Positions 1 to 8,727 of a stretch of 64,000 bases of DNA are shown piece after piece (the stretch's first letter is position 1; the number at the start of each line of letters is the position of its first letter). The notes under the pieces are model-generated. The model ran no database searches. It saw nothing but the letters and a program-made list of their open reading frames with translations, and was not told the DNA's origin. The position numbers and the translations under genes were made by a program. The DNA is from Muraenolepis orangiensis (lineage: Eukaryota > Chordata > Actinopteri > Gadiformes > Muraenolepididae), in contig JANIIK010000735.1 in assembly GCA_027704905.1 (NCBI GenBank), positions 10,001 through 74,000 on the forward strand, given 5' to 3'.

Positions 1-115
1 GTTGAGGTAGTAGCTGTATGTAATATGTGGTAGTTGAGGTTGTTATAGATAAAAGATTGTAGTTTTATATACTATGTGGTAGTTGAGGTAGTAGCTGTAT
101 GTAATATGTGTCATA
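1..115. repeat. 32-bp satellite, end of an array
   Basis: Degenerate copies of the TAGTTGAGGTAGTAG-type unit (period about 32 bp) that recurs throughout the window. It probably continues to the left of the window. Confidence 0.85.
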
Positions 116-759
116 TCTTATCAATCAAGTGTGTATGTTTAGCCGTCTTATAGTCAGACTTTTGATCTGCCTCAGACTCCAGTGTCTTTGTGTCTTAGAT
201 CAGTTTGGACATGTTTGTTTCCAGTGGATTGCTGGTGACCTGACCCACCTGTATGCACCACCGCTTAATGCCTTTAGTTTGCTCTACTTTTAAACTCTTT
301 ACAACTACACATTCTTCACTAAGCAACCCGGCTCTGCCTAAGACCATGTGGTATTGATTTTTTTCACTTTTCCTTACGGTGGTTTTATTTATTATGTTTA
401 CTATATAAGACATTAAATGTCATCATTATAATATATTGATCATAAACAATTATAGATCATTTAGCATCATTTTATCAATCATTTAAGTAATTCTTGAATG
501 AGCAAACCAGCTCACCACCACTCACTCAAGTCACTTTTCTTTACGTTTTCTATTTTTATACCCATTTATTTATTTATCTTATTTAGTTAGTTATTGTGTA
601 AATATCTTTTTTAAATGTTTTATTTAAATATATTAGAGGAAAAATGTCATAATATGTGATTATATAAATAATAACAGCCCATCCCTAGACAAAAGGTTCT
701 GTGTTTGAATCCCAATGTCCGTAGTCTACCTGTAGGCAAAATGTGGAAACCCTACCTGC
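116..759. other. AT-rich spacer; start of tandem unit 1
   Basis: No gene is recognisable. Positions 116-354 are not repeated elsewhere in the window. From about 355 (TTTCACTTTTC, TTTATTATGTTTA) the sequence matches 17,120, 38,410 and 57,555, so this is the first of four copies of the same duplication landmark. Confidence 0.6.
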
Positions 760-880
760 TCATTATATTACATTACATTACATTACATTACATTACATTA
801 CATAACATTACATTACATTACATTACAGGCATATAGCATATAGCACAATAGTGCATTCATGCAGGACATGTATGTGAATT
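760..880 (-). repeat. L2-type LINE/SINE 3' tail, reverse orientation
   Basis: A (CATTA)n run is followed by GGCATATAGCA and CATTCATGCAGG. Read on the minus strand this is the fish L2-type 3' tail (AAGTCACTTTGG, then GTCTGC, then (AATGT)n), which is fuller in the copies at 17,525, 38,785 and 57,955. This copy lost part of the tail next to the repeat run. Confidence 0.65.
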
Positions 881-922
881 CACTTTGAGTGGTTAGTGAC
901 TAAATAACACATAGTAATACAT

Positions 923-1124
923 ACTGTGTGTTATTACCTGTATATACATATACCTATTATTGCTCATATCACATTTATACCTAGACTGTCTTTTAACCTG
1001 TAAATTTAAACTGTAAATGATATTATATTACCAGCCACTTTACTGCAACATTTGCACTCTGGTTAGATGCTAAATTATTTTCTCTGTACTGTACTGTGAA
1101 ATGACAATACATTTTAATCTAATC
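923..1124 (+). mobile_element. LINE 3'-end insertion private to unit 1
   Basis: About 200 bp absent from the equivalent places in the other three units. It ends in GTGAAATGACAATACA followed by (TCTAA)n, a typical LINE 3' end. It is flanked by TAATACAT at 915-922 and 1125-1132, a likely 8-bp target-site duplication. The insertion therefore postdates duplication of this unit, or was lost elsewhere. Confidence 0.6.
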
Positions 1125-1359
1125 TAATACATAAATACTAACCTTTATGACATTAACAGTCTCAACATGCTATACAGGACCTCATTCAAATGAAACCCTC
1201 AGCCCTACACATCAGAATAGATCCATATACCAAGTTAGAAAGTAAGGAAGTGACACATTAAAACAGTTTAGAGAGAGCCTTCAACAGGCCGGTTGATAAC
1301 AGTCCTGGGACCTGACTAATCTAACGGCAGAGGATCAAACTCACGGCCTTAACACGCAT

Positions 1360-1721
1360 ATCATACATACATAATATGCATACATATTATACATACATAC
1401 ATATTTTACATACATACTATACATACATGCATACATATTATACATACATGCATACATATTATACATACATAATATACATACATAGTATACATACATGCAT
1501 ACATATAATACATACATTCATATTATACATACATGGATACATATTATACGTAAAAACATATTCTAAATACATACATAGTCATATTATACATACATACATA
1601 GTATACATACATACATACATACATATTATAAATACATACATACATATTATACACACATCATACATACATGCATATTATACATACTGTACGTACATACACA
1701 CATACACACATACATACATAC
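1360..1721. repeat. (TACA)n / TATTATACATACA microsatellite
   Basis: Tetranucleotide CATA/TACA array with interspersed TATTATACA units. Open frames reading Tyr-Thr-Ile-His here are artefacts of the repeat. Confidence 0.9.
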
Positions 1722-1931
1722 CAGGCGAAGCGTGTCGATCACAACTGGACCTTCTGTAGACCACCACCCCCCCCCCCCCCCCCCCTTCGAAAATTCCGTT
1801 GTTCTAGTCAGTCGGATGTCACGGAGGAGTCACTTTATGCCTATATCTCATTTAGGAAGATCAGATTGTCGCAGCCAATTTCCAAGTTGACCATAGTTGT
1901 CAAAGCAGAGTCCATGTAGTGAAGTAACAGA

Positions 1932-2915
1932 TCAAGTTTTGATCCGTTTGAGGGCGGAAAATGTCCTTTGCACAGATGCAGTGGTGACGGGGATCGTTAC
2001 AACTAAACAGAGCAGGGAATATAGCTGATGCATGCTGCCACAAAGTCCTGTGCGTTGAAAAAAGCAAAGGAGGTCAGATGGGCTCTTTCCCTGAAAATCT
2101 GTCATGCAGTACATCACAGACAGTTCTGTTTTCAGCCGAGGCAAGTCAAAGTGCGGCCTGTAGCTCTCGGTGAGGCTTGAGAAAGCGGTTTCAGGGAATT
2201 TACTCTGAAAGCTGGTGAACTGTTGAGGGTCCAGAAGAGAAAGGAATGAAAGTTTTTCGTGATCTTTGAACCGATTTTGCACTTGATTTAAAATGTTCTC
2301 AATAATGCAATCGTGCAGCTTCTTGTAGTGTGAGCAAGAATCTCCGTGGGCTCTCCGTCCAGTTGGTACGCCGGTTTTCTGCACAGTGTCATCATATATT
2401 TGATCAAAACGATCCCTCTGCCCTTCAAAGCAAATGCAAAACTCCTCCACCCTGGTCAAACAAAACTGCATGTCAAATGACTTATTCTGCAAGATGTCGA
2501 AGAGCACATCTGCATGCGCAAATATTTCGTTAAACGTTGAAAGAAAAAAGCCAAATTCAAAGTTGCCCAGGTTTGATAGGTAACCATCAGCACTGAGTAT
2601 GGCAGCATCATCAAATTCCTCGTGGTGGTCAACTATGTAATCAAACAGATCCTTAAGAGCGTCCTTCTTTTCAAAAACTGTGCACACCAATCTTGATGCA
2701 ATTTTCCATCTGGTTGGTGCCACTCTTGGCAGTCGCTTCTGACATATTTCATCAAGCAGCCATTTTGGCGATTTTGAAAAGAACGCAGCCAGGCCAGAAA
2801 GGTGTGAGAATCGGCATTCTTTAATTTTAACTACACCTTGAGATAAAACCAAAAAAAAAAAAAAAAGATAAAAACATATGGAGGAACAGAACAGACTCAC
2901 TGCATTAGCTTCCAT
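1932..2915 (-). pseudogene. hAT-family transposase, C-terminal half
   Basis: The open frame encodes about 327 residues; the first 25 or so (low-complexity Phe-rich) are probably not native coding sequence. The body resembles the catalytic to C-terminal part of TTF-zinc-finger/ZMYM1-like hAT transposases. A segment with CQKRLPRVAPTRW is followed near the end by VTTASVQRTFSALKRIKT, matching the start of the hATC dimerisation domain. The frame stops right after KRIKT, where family members continue. The N-terminal zinc finger and part of the RNaseH-like core are missing. The domesticated gene ZMYM1 is an alternative name, but the inverted-repeat context argues for a dead transposon. Confidence 0.75.
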
Positions 2916-2961
2916 AGCTATTGAAAGGCAACTTATTTTGGATCTGAAAAGCAGTGATCAG

Positions 2962-3005
2962 CTTTATGACCGGGTTATCGATACATTGATAACCCGGTCA
3001 TAAAG
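2962..3005. repeat. Perfect 18-bp hairpin inside the hAT element
   Basis: Left arm CTTTATGACCGGGTTATC (2962-2979), 8-nt loop (2980-2987), and a perfectly complementary right arm (2988-3005). A third, imperfect copy of the arm follows at about 3,013-3,035. It lies where transposase N-terminal coding sequence reads on the plus strand, so it marks a local inverted duplication. Confidence 0.85.
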
Positions 3006-3081
3006 CATTGATCAGCTTCATGACCGGGTAATCGATCCTTCCAGAAGGACAGGAGAATGGATTTGGTCTTTTGGTCTCATC

Positions 3082-3711
3082 TGTCACGGTTACGGTGGTT
3101 GGCTGGGGGCGTGGCCAAGCCGCGCGCGCTGGCGGCGCACACACACCTTTCAGCAATTGCCTTGTCTAATTGTTAATCACGTCACCTGTTGGGGGTATAT
3201 ATACCCTGGCGTCCTGTTACCCCGGTGTTAGGTCGTACGTCGTACTTGCTTGCTACTTTGTACGTTGGTACATTCTGGACGGAATCGCCACGTCGATGTC
3301 CCGGAAATCCAGATTCATTGCCTATCCCGCGTCACCCGCCTGTCTCGCGTTACTCTCCTGTCCCGGACTACTCTCCGGTCTATACGAGCTACCCGGTCAT
3401 TATAATTACCTGTCCAGTACCTGTCGCTACTCCGACCTCCCGGTATCTAGACTTGTCGCTCGTCCCTGACCATCCGTCTGTCCGGTACCTGTCGCTACTC
3501 GACCTCCCGGTATCCAGACTCCTCTCCTGTCCCGGACTACTCGCCGGTGTACTACCTGCCGGTACTCCGCGGATCGACCTCCCGGTATCCAGACCCCTTG
3601 CCTGTCCCCGTTCACTCTTGTGTTGTGTTTGCTTGAAATAAAGCTTTACGTTATAGCTCCACTGTGTCTTGGTCTGCGTTCTGGGTCCCACCGAATTACC
3701 CCTACGTGACA
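3082..3711 (+). mobile_element. Solo LTR (Ty3/Gypsy type), 630 bp
   Basis: Begins TGTCACGG and ends CGTGACA, flanked on both sides by TCATC (3077-3081 and 3712-3716), a 5-bp target-site duplication. It contains a TATA-like GGTATATATACC near 3,194 and an AATAAA signal near 3,637, as expected of an LTR with U3, R and U5. The same LTR, attached to internal sequence, is at 34,677-35,281. It interrupts the hAT element, so it is younger than that insertion. Confidence 0.88.
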
Positions 3712-4044
3712 TCATCATTGGTGAGTGAGACTAATTAGTCTTTAATGGTTTTGGCGCAGTGTTGCATCTCTTTGAGCTGGTTGTTGCATTTTGTTTCCAC
3801 ACACTTGTTGACTGATTAGTTAATTGCTGTCTTGAGTTTGATAAGCATTGATGTGCATTTAAATTGAGAGTTTTTCTTTGCATCGCTTAACGTGAAAAGA
3901 CTTAACGTAACTAAGAGTTACAAAACCGCGATCAATAATCACCAAATTTCTGTCTACAGAAGGTCCACTTGTGATAGACACGGTTCAAAACTGATACATA
4001 CATATTATACATACATTGTTCATACATTGTCGCAATCGCTATTC

Positions 4045-4230
4045 TTAAGCAGGTGACCTAGCAGTACGAAATTGTGTTATTCATCTTGTTAATATGAATA
4101 CTTGTGAACTGCTGTATTTTTATGTTCGCGTACCTCAGTGTTATGCTATTGTCTGCTTCAACTAATGTACACCTTGTAAGTCGCTTTGGATAAAAGCGTC
4201 TGCCAAATGCCCTAAATGTAAATGTAAATG
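4045..4230 (+). mobile_element. 5'-truncated L2 LINE tail inserted in LTR-B
   Basis: Nearly identical to the 3' end of the L2 element at 50,430-50,618, including AAGTCGCTTTGGATAAAAGC and the (AAATGT)n tail. It is bounded by TATTC at 4040-4044 and 4231-4235, a 5-bp target duplication absent from the uninterrupted LTR-B of unit 3. Confidence 0.8.
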
Positions 4231-4244
4231 TATTCTCCCTGCCT

Positions 4245-4258
4245 CCACCAGAGGGCAG
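4245..4258 (+). promoter_or_regulatory. CTCF-like motif in LTR-B, unit 1
   Basis: CCACCAGAGGGCAG fits the vertebrate CTCF core CCASYAGRKGGCRS at every position. Binding is inferred from the motif only. Confidence 0.6.
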
Positions 4259-4370
4259 CATCAGCCCGTGGTAATTCTCACCCGCACCTGCGGGTTTTTA
4301 TTTAAGTCTACCTCCACACACTCACTCTTCGCCAAATTGTTCCTGATTGTTCCTCACTCAATCCGTGACA

Positions 4371-4410
4371 TACATACATACATACATACATACACACATA
4401 CATACATACA

Positions 4411-4441
<31 letters not shown>

Positions 4442-4470
4442 TATACATGCATACATATTATTACATGACG
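4371..4470. repeat. (TACA)n microsatellite
   Basis: Simple CATA repeat continuing on the right side of LTR-B. Confidence 0.9.
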
Positions 4471-5345
4471 ACTTAAAACCTCTGTTGAATTAAAGCTATG
4501 GTGTGTATCTCTGGATGACTAAATGACCCATGTGTGTCAGACTGACTTCATGTCACTTCATAAAATACTACTTCAGGGGGATGTCCAGGTTTCTGCTCTT
4601 AGAAACATCTAAAAGTATCAAATATGTCTCAAAAGACATTCAGTATCTCTCAGGGAGACGTAGGAACTCTAGGAGGCTGAGTGGTGGGAACACATTTATC
4701 ATGGTTGTCTATGAGTCAAAGGCCAAACTGACCTCACTAAAAGATGTTGTACATTAAACATATTCTGTTATCAGTGAACTGTAGTGATTCAAATGATGTC
4801 CTCTTTCAGCAGATGTGCAGCTGTGTCTCTTGAGGGACTAAATGCTAGTGGAAATGTAGGGCTGATGTTCTCATAAGAGTCTCTGGAGATTCCAGTCATA
4901 GCAGTATGTGTGCATGTCCACAAGCCAAGTCAGTGCTTCCCTCTTGTGTCAAACCAGAGTCATTACCATAACCAGTGATTCCATGAACTAAACTCTGCTC
5001 AGGTCCATCTTTAATAATAGCTTACAGCTTCAGGACTAGTCTGCTTGTCATTGGGTCAGCCTGGTTGCAGACAGAGGCTAGTGTTTAGTGTTGTTCCTCT
5101 TGGCATGCTCAGCTGCCAGGATGAGGGCTGTGAGGGTGGACCGAGGCTCGGCTCGGATTCCAAGATAGAGTCCAAGATAGAAGCTTTGTGATTATGAGGA
5201 GCCAAGTGGTGTTGTTGTGTTGAACTTTCTTGAAGGGGGTAAACAGAGCAAAGTGTATTGTGGAGTGACCAGGCTGACAAGGCCCTCCACATGGGCTGGG
5301 AGAGATGTAGCACAGAGGACAGCCACCGCTCACCACAGAGACAGG
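4471..5345 (+). other. Block B: relic of CL 3' flank plus conserved unknown segment, copy 1
   Basis: Positions 4,490-4,980 align with the sequence 3' of the CL genes (10,300-11,000 and 34,190-34,340): shared landmarks are GATGACCCATGTGT, CAGACTGACTTCATGTCACTTCAT, CAGTATCTCTCA and GAGTCTCTGGAGATT. The (GT)n and the CTCF-like motif of the real 3' flank are missing. From about 4,990 a 350-bp segment of unknown nature follows, with an 85-residue minus-strand open frame (5056-5313). The block recurs at 19,255, 41,705 and 59,430. Confidence 0.6.
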
Positions 5346-5349
5346 GTTA

Positions 5350-5650
5350 GTGGGAGTTGAGGTAGTAGTAGTATGTTATATGTGGTAGTTGAGGTAGTAG
5401 TAGTATTTCATATGTGGTCGTTGAGGTAGTAGTAGTATGTTATATTTAGTAGTTGAGGTAGTAGTTGTATGTTATATGTGGTAGTTGAGTTAGTAGTTGT
5501 ATGTCATATGTGGTATTTGAGGTAGTTGTTGTATGTAATATATTGTAGTTCAGGTAGTTGTATATACTATGTGGTAGTTGAGGTAGTATCTGTATGTAAT
5601 ATATGGTGGTTTAGGTAGTTATATATAACATGTGGTAGTTGAGGTAGTAG
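5350..5650. repeat. 32-bp satellite, degenerate
   Basis: Variant units of TAGTTGAGGTAGTAG followed by TTGTATGTTATATG, running directly into the V pseudogene. Confidence 0.85.
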
Positions 5651-5800
5651 TTGACTACAGTGTATATCAGAGGTTTGGGAGCTTCTCCAGGTTTCTGGAT
5701 GTACAGGCTGAGATCAGCACCAATATCTGAGCTCCCTGTGGCAGACCAACAGTCTTGGATTTTCCTGTTGTCTCAGGAATGAACCGGCAGATGATTGTGG
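5651..5800 (-). pseudogene. VL pseudogene (FR1 end to CDR2), copy 1
   Basis: On the minus strand, one frame encodes TGSSDIGADLSLYIQKPGEA followed by PKPLIY: a light-chain CDR1, framework 2 and start of CDR2. The invariant Trp is replaced by Leu. The framework-1 Cys is only reached with a one-base frame change. Framework 3, CDR3 and an RSS are absent: the sequence passes straight into satellite. DIGADLS resembles another VL type (sigma/type 2-like) rather than the functional V genes here. A 97-residue open frame covering 5667-5960 is in the wrong frame and is not a gene. Confidence 0.75.
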
Positions 5801-6075
5801 AATAAGAAGTGGATGATGAGCCTTTTGAACCAATGTAAGACAGTCTACAGTAGAACATTAGTCTAGAGCACTTTTTGAGCAGAGAGGGGAGAAAATACAG
5901 GAGGATAAACACAGAATAGAGCCCAAGAATATGAGACATATTCTGTGTAATATGATACATAATATGACAGAGCCATAACTCTCATCATTAATAAGAAAGG
6001 CCAACACTGCTAGCAAGGCTGTGGACGACCTCCCCTTGCTGTGTGTGTGTGTGTGTGATGCCTGGCAGCTAGTAT
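5801..6075. other. V-pseudogene 5' flank and short (GT)n
   Basis: Conserved in units 1, 2 and 4. No leader exon or promoter could be recognised. A (GT)n of about 17 bp lies at 6041-6057; the matching tract in unit 2 is about 345 bp. Confidence 0.6.
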
Positions 6076-6079
6076 ACTT

Positions 6080-7222
6080 AACTCTTGTGCTAGTTGAGTT
6101 AGTAGTAGTATATAATATATGGTAGTTGAGTTAGTAGTTATATATAATATGTGGTAGTTGAGTTAGTAGTAGTATATAATATGTGGTAGTTGAGGTAGTA
6201 GTAGTATATAGTATGTGGTAGTTGAGTTAGTAGTAGTATATAACATGTGGTAGTTGAGTTAGTAGTAGTATATACTATGTGGTAGTTGAGGTAGTAGTAG
6301 TATATAACATGTGGTAGTTGAGGTAGTAGTAGTATATAACATGTGGTAGTTGAGGTAGTAGTAGTATATAACATGTGGTAGTTGAGTTAGTAGTAGTATA
6401 TAATATGTGGTAGTTGAGTTAGTAGTAGTATATAATATGTTAGTTGAGGTAGCAGTAGTATATAACATGTGGTAGTTGAGGTAGTAGTAGTATATAACAT
6501 GTGGTAGTTGAGTTAGTAGTAGTATATAATATGTGGTAGTTGAGTTAGTAGTAGTATATAACATGTGGTAGTTGAGGTAGTAGTAGTATATAACATGTGG
6601 TAGTTGAGGTAGTAGTAGTATATAACATGTGGTAGTTGAGTTAGTAGTAGTATATACCATGTGGTAGTTGAGGTAGTAGTAGTATATAACATGTGGTAGT
6701 TGAGGTAGTAGTAGTATATAACATGTGGTAGTTGAGGTAGTAGTAGTATATAACATGTGGTAGTTGAGGTAGTAGTAGTATATAACATGTGGTAGTTGAG
6801 TTAGTAGTAGTATATACCATGTGGTAGTTGAGGTAGTAGTAGTATATAACATGTGGTAGTTGAGGTAGTAGTAGTATATAACATGTGGTAGTTGAGGTAG
6901 TAGTAGTATATAACATGTGGTAGTTGAGGTAGTAGTAGTATATAACATGTGGTAGTTGAGGTAGTAGTAGTATATAACATGTGGTAGTTGAGTTAGTAGT
7001 AGTATATAACATGTGGTAGTTGAGTTAGTAGTAGTATATAACATGTGGTAGTTGAGGTAGTAGTAGTATATAACATGTGGTAGTTGAGTTAGTAGTAGTA
7101 TATAACATGTGGTAGTTGAGGTAGTAGTAGTATATAACATGTGGTAGTTGAGGTAGTAGTAGTATATAACATGTGGTAGTTGAGTTAGTAGTAGTATATA
7201 ACATGTGGTAGTTGAGGTAGTA
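6080..7222. repeat. 32-bp satellite array left of V1
   Basis: About 36 tandem units of TAGTTGAGGTAGTAG plus TAGTATATAACATGTGG; GAGTTAG variants are interspersed. Because 32 is not a multiple of 3, long open frames repeat with a 32-residue period (YYYLNYHM, LYTTTTSTTT); they are not proteins. Confidence 0.95.
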
Positions 7223-7387
7223 TCTGTATAGTTCATAGTGTAGAGCAGTATAAAGCTGGTTCTTGCTTGAGGCCCCTGGTTAGAGCAGCTCTGTGCTCAG
7301 TGCTCTGTGTCAGAGTCTCTTCCCCCTCAGCAGCTGCAGCAGGTTCCTGCTGTAACGACTCAGTGACTACACAGTCTGACTGAGGGA
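7223..7387. other. Conserved 3' flank of VL1
   Basis: About 165 bp shared by all three clusters between the V RSS and the satellite. It contains CAGCAGCTGCAGCAGG with CAGCTG E-boxes. No coding potential seen. Confidence 0.6.
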
Positions 7388-7415
7388 GGTTTATGTACGG
7401 CTCTCAATCACTGTG
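7388..7415 (-). promoter_or_regulatory. VL1 recombination signal, 12-bp spacer
   Basis: Read on the minus strand: heptamer CACAGTG, a 12-bp spacer, then nonamer ACATAAACC (consensus ACAAAAACC). It abuts the last base of the V coding exon, faces left, and pairs by the 12/23 rule with the J signal at 8651-8689. Confidence 0.95.
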
Positions 7416-7890
7416 TGAACACAGGAACACCGTTAGGCTGGTGGTAACTCTGACAGTGATAAACTGCTGCGTCTTCAGGCTGGGCTCCGGCGATGGTCAG
7501 TGAGAAGTCAGTGCTGCTTCCACTGCCACTAAACCGAGCTGGTGTTGGTGATACAAGTTGGTTTATCAATTTCATGATGAGCTTGGGGGCTTCACCGGGT
7601 TTCTGTTGGTACCAGAATATGTAATTATTATTAAAAACCGCTGGGTGGGTTTTACAGGTCAGAGTGACTCTGGATCCTGCAGTAAAAGTCACTACTGGTG
7701 GCTGGGTCACAGTCACCTGACTGCTGGTTCCTATAGAAAACAAACAAACATAACATGGAGTCATCCAACAGAAAACACAAGCAAACACAGACGGGTGGTC
7801 CACATGTGGATGGAGAGGAATGAACCCACCTGTTAAGGATCCACAGACCACTGTCCAGAAAAGGATGGTGAGGTGGTTCATGGTTGCCAC
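7416..7890 (-). CDS. Immunoglobulin light-chain variable segment VL1
   Basis: Germline V gene for the antigen-binding domain of a B-cell light chain. Leader exon 7830-7890 (20 codons plus one base, starting MATMNHL; a second ATG lies 9 bp inside), donor GTGGG, 99-bp intron, acceptor CTATAG, V exon 7416-7730. The mature domain begins near SSQVTVTQPPVV. It has Cys23 (LTCKT), Trp41 in FWYQQKPGEAPKL, the FR3 core RFSGSGSSTDFSLTI, and DAAVYHCQS with Cys104. CDR1 is around AVFNNNY, CDR2 around KLINQL, germline CDR3 QSYHQPNGVPVF. No stops or frameshifts, and the splice sites and RSS are intact, so it should be functional. Apart from the CDRs it appears identical to VL2 and VL3. The family resembles teleost type 1 (kappa-like) V. 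Confidence 0.95.
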
Positions 7891-7945
7891 GGTTTCTGGG
7901 GGGTTGAGTGACAGCTCAGAGTCCTGCGGTGTTGAACTGAGAGGA

Positions 7946-7990
7946 CTTTTAAACCCTCTCAGAAGCCCAGTTTCAGCTCAGCATGCAAAG
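7946..7990 (-). promoter_or_regulatory. VL1 promoter: octamer-like and TATA-like boxes
   Basis: On the minus strand, CTTTGCAT (7983-7990) differs at one base from the light-chain octamer ATTTGCAT, and TTTAAAAG (7946-7953) lies about 30 bp downstream. The leader ATG is about 56 bp further on. Identical elements precede VL2 and VL3. Octamers recruit Oct2/OCA-B in B cells. Confidence 0.75.
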
Positions 7991-8010
7991 CTTCCTCTGT
8001 ATGGAAATGA

Positions 8011-8205
8011 CCTGTTTCCACTCATCACACTGGGGGTGGGAGTGAACCACCTGTTTCCACTCATCTCACTGGGGGTGAGAGTGAACCACCTGTTTCCACT
8101 CATCACACTGGCGGTGAGAGTGAACCACCTGTTTCCACTCATCACACTGGGGGTGAGAGTGAACCACCTGTTTCCACTCATCTCACTGGGGGTTAGGGTG
8201 AATGC
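8011..8205. repeat. 39-bp tandem repeat with E-boxes upstream of VL1
   Basis: Five units of CCTGTTTCCACTCATCACAC plus GGGGGTGAGAGTGAACCA. Each internal junction creates CACCTG (CAGGTG on the V strand), an E2A-type E-box. Unit 2 also has five copies and unit 3 has twelve. The open frames across it are artefacts of a period divisible by 3. Confidence 0.9.
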
Positions 8206-8650
8206 ATACATTCTGGGAGGACCTCTGTATCTCTTCTACATTCACACTTTATGGAATACGATGTGGATTTAGCTGCAAACAATCAGAATTAATCATCGGT
8301 GACTTTTCATGTTTTTCTTGGTTTGTTTGACATTCTTAAATGTTCTACTTTTTAAAATAAAAATAAATTGCTAGTTTCATAAAAAAACATAATAATGTAT
8401 GCTAGTATTATCTTTGTAATTCATGTATCTGTATTACACTTTCATTTTAATTAAGTTATGTGACTAAAACAATCAAATGTCCTTAAAATATTTTATGATA
8501 ATACATGCAGATTAAATACAATCCATACCTTCAAACACTTGATAAAAGGGACTAACCAGGGCTTGAGTTGATCAAATGTGAATTCCTTCATAGTTTCTTG
8601 TGATAAGTTAGTGTCTATGTGTCAGTGAGATGTGTCTTCAATAGGAGGGA
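8206..8650. other. V-J spacer, unit 1
   Basis: AT-rich sequence shared by all three clusters, with no gene seen. It is inverted together with V during joining. Confidence 0.6.
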
Positions 8651-8689
8651 GGTTTTTGTACAGACTCTTATTGAGGATGTATCACTGTG
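8651..8689 (+). promoter_or_regulatory. JL1 recombination signal, 23-bp spacer
   Basis: Nonamer GGTTTTTGT (8651-8659), a 23-bp spacer and heptamer CACTGTG (8683-8689), abutting the J coding segment. It is complementary in spacer length to the V signal. Confidence 0.95.
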
Positions 8690-8727
8690 GAACACTTTTG
8701 GTGGAGGCACCAAACTCACCGTTGACT
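8690..8727 (+). CDS. Immunoglobulin light-chain joining segment JL1
   Basis: Encodes NTFGGGTKLTVD, with the FGxG motif that forms the bulge after CDR3. The splice donor GTAAGT follows directly at 8728. The final codon is completed by the first two bases of CL. J2 and J3 begin with Ile where J1 has Asn. The segment is intact and should be usable after inversional joining to the minus-strand V. Confidence 0.95.

Larger units (their letters stand above)
1722..3993. mobile_element. Rearranged hAT-like DNA transposon
   Basis: The element sits within the (TACA)n tract. Its left end (CAGGCGAAGCGTGTC, then ACAACTGGACCTTCTGTAGACCA) is the reverse complement of its right end (TCTACAGAAGGTCCACTTGTGATAGACACG), giving terminal inverted repeats of roughly 40 bp. 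A related element occupies 39,238-40,928. The transposase C-terminal half lies on the minus strand at the left, and a piece of the N-terminal exon lies on the plus strand at about 2,921-3,080. The interior is therefore internally inverted or composite, and it is further split by a solo LTR. Confidence 0.65.
4028..4370 (+). mobile_element. LTR-B, copy 1, interrupted
   Basis: Starts TGTCGCAATCGC and ends CCGTGACA within the (TACA)n tract. The intact version is at 41,208-41,598. Here the body is reduced by an internal deletion (about 4,310-4,345) and split by an L2 tail at 4,045-4,230. The TG...CA ends and flanking TACAT suggest a solo LTR of a second family. Confidence 0.65.

Noticed and set aside
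3170..3718. Open frames of 99-150 residues within the solo LTR on both strands
   Set aside because: GC-rich LTR sequence with tandem TCGACCTCCCGGTATC-like motifs; no protein family match and non-coding by element structure.
5667..5960. 97-residue minus-strand frame beginning MYHITQNMSH as a gene (also at 20,429 and 60,914)
   Set aside because: The V-gene relic lies in a different frame of the same stretch; this frame is a shadow kept by recent duplication.
6259..7236. Long open frames (LNYHMLYTTTTSTTT) across the 32-bp satellite, here and in all other arrays
   Set aside because: A 32-bp period without stops produces a 32-residue periodic frame in all phases; there is no other evidence of coding.
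7558..8272. Plus-strand open frames overlapping VL1 and its promoter
   Set aside because: Antisense shadows of the V exon and of the 39-bp repeat.
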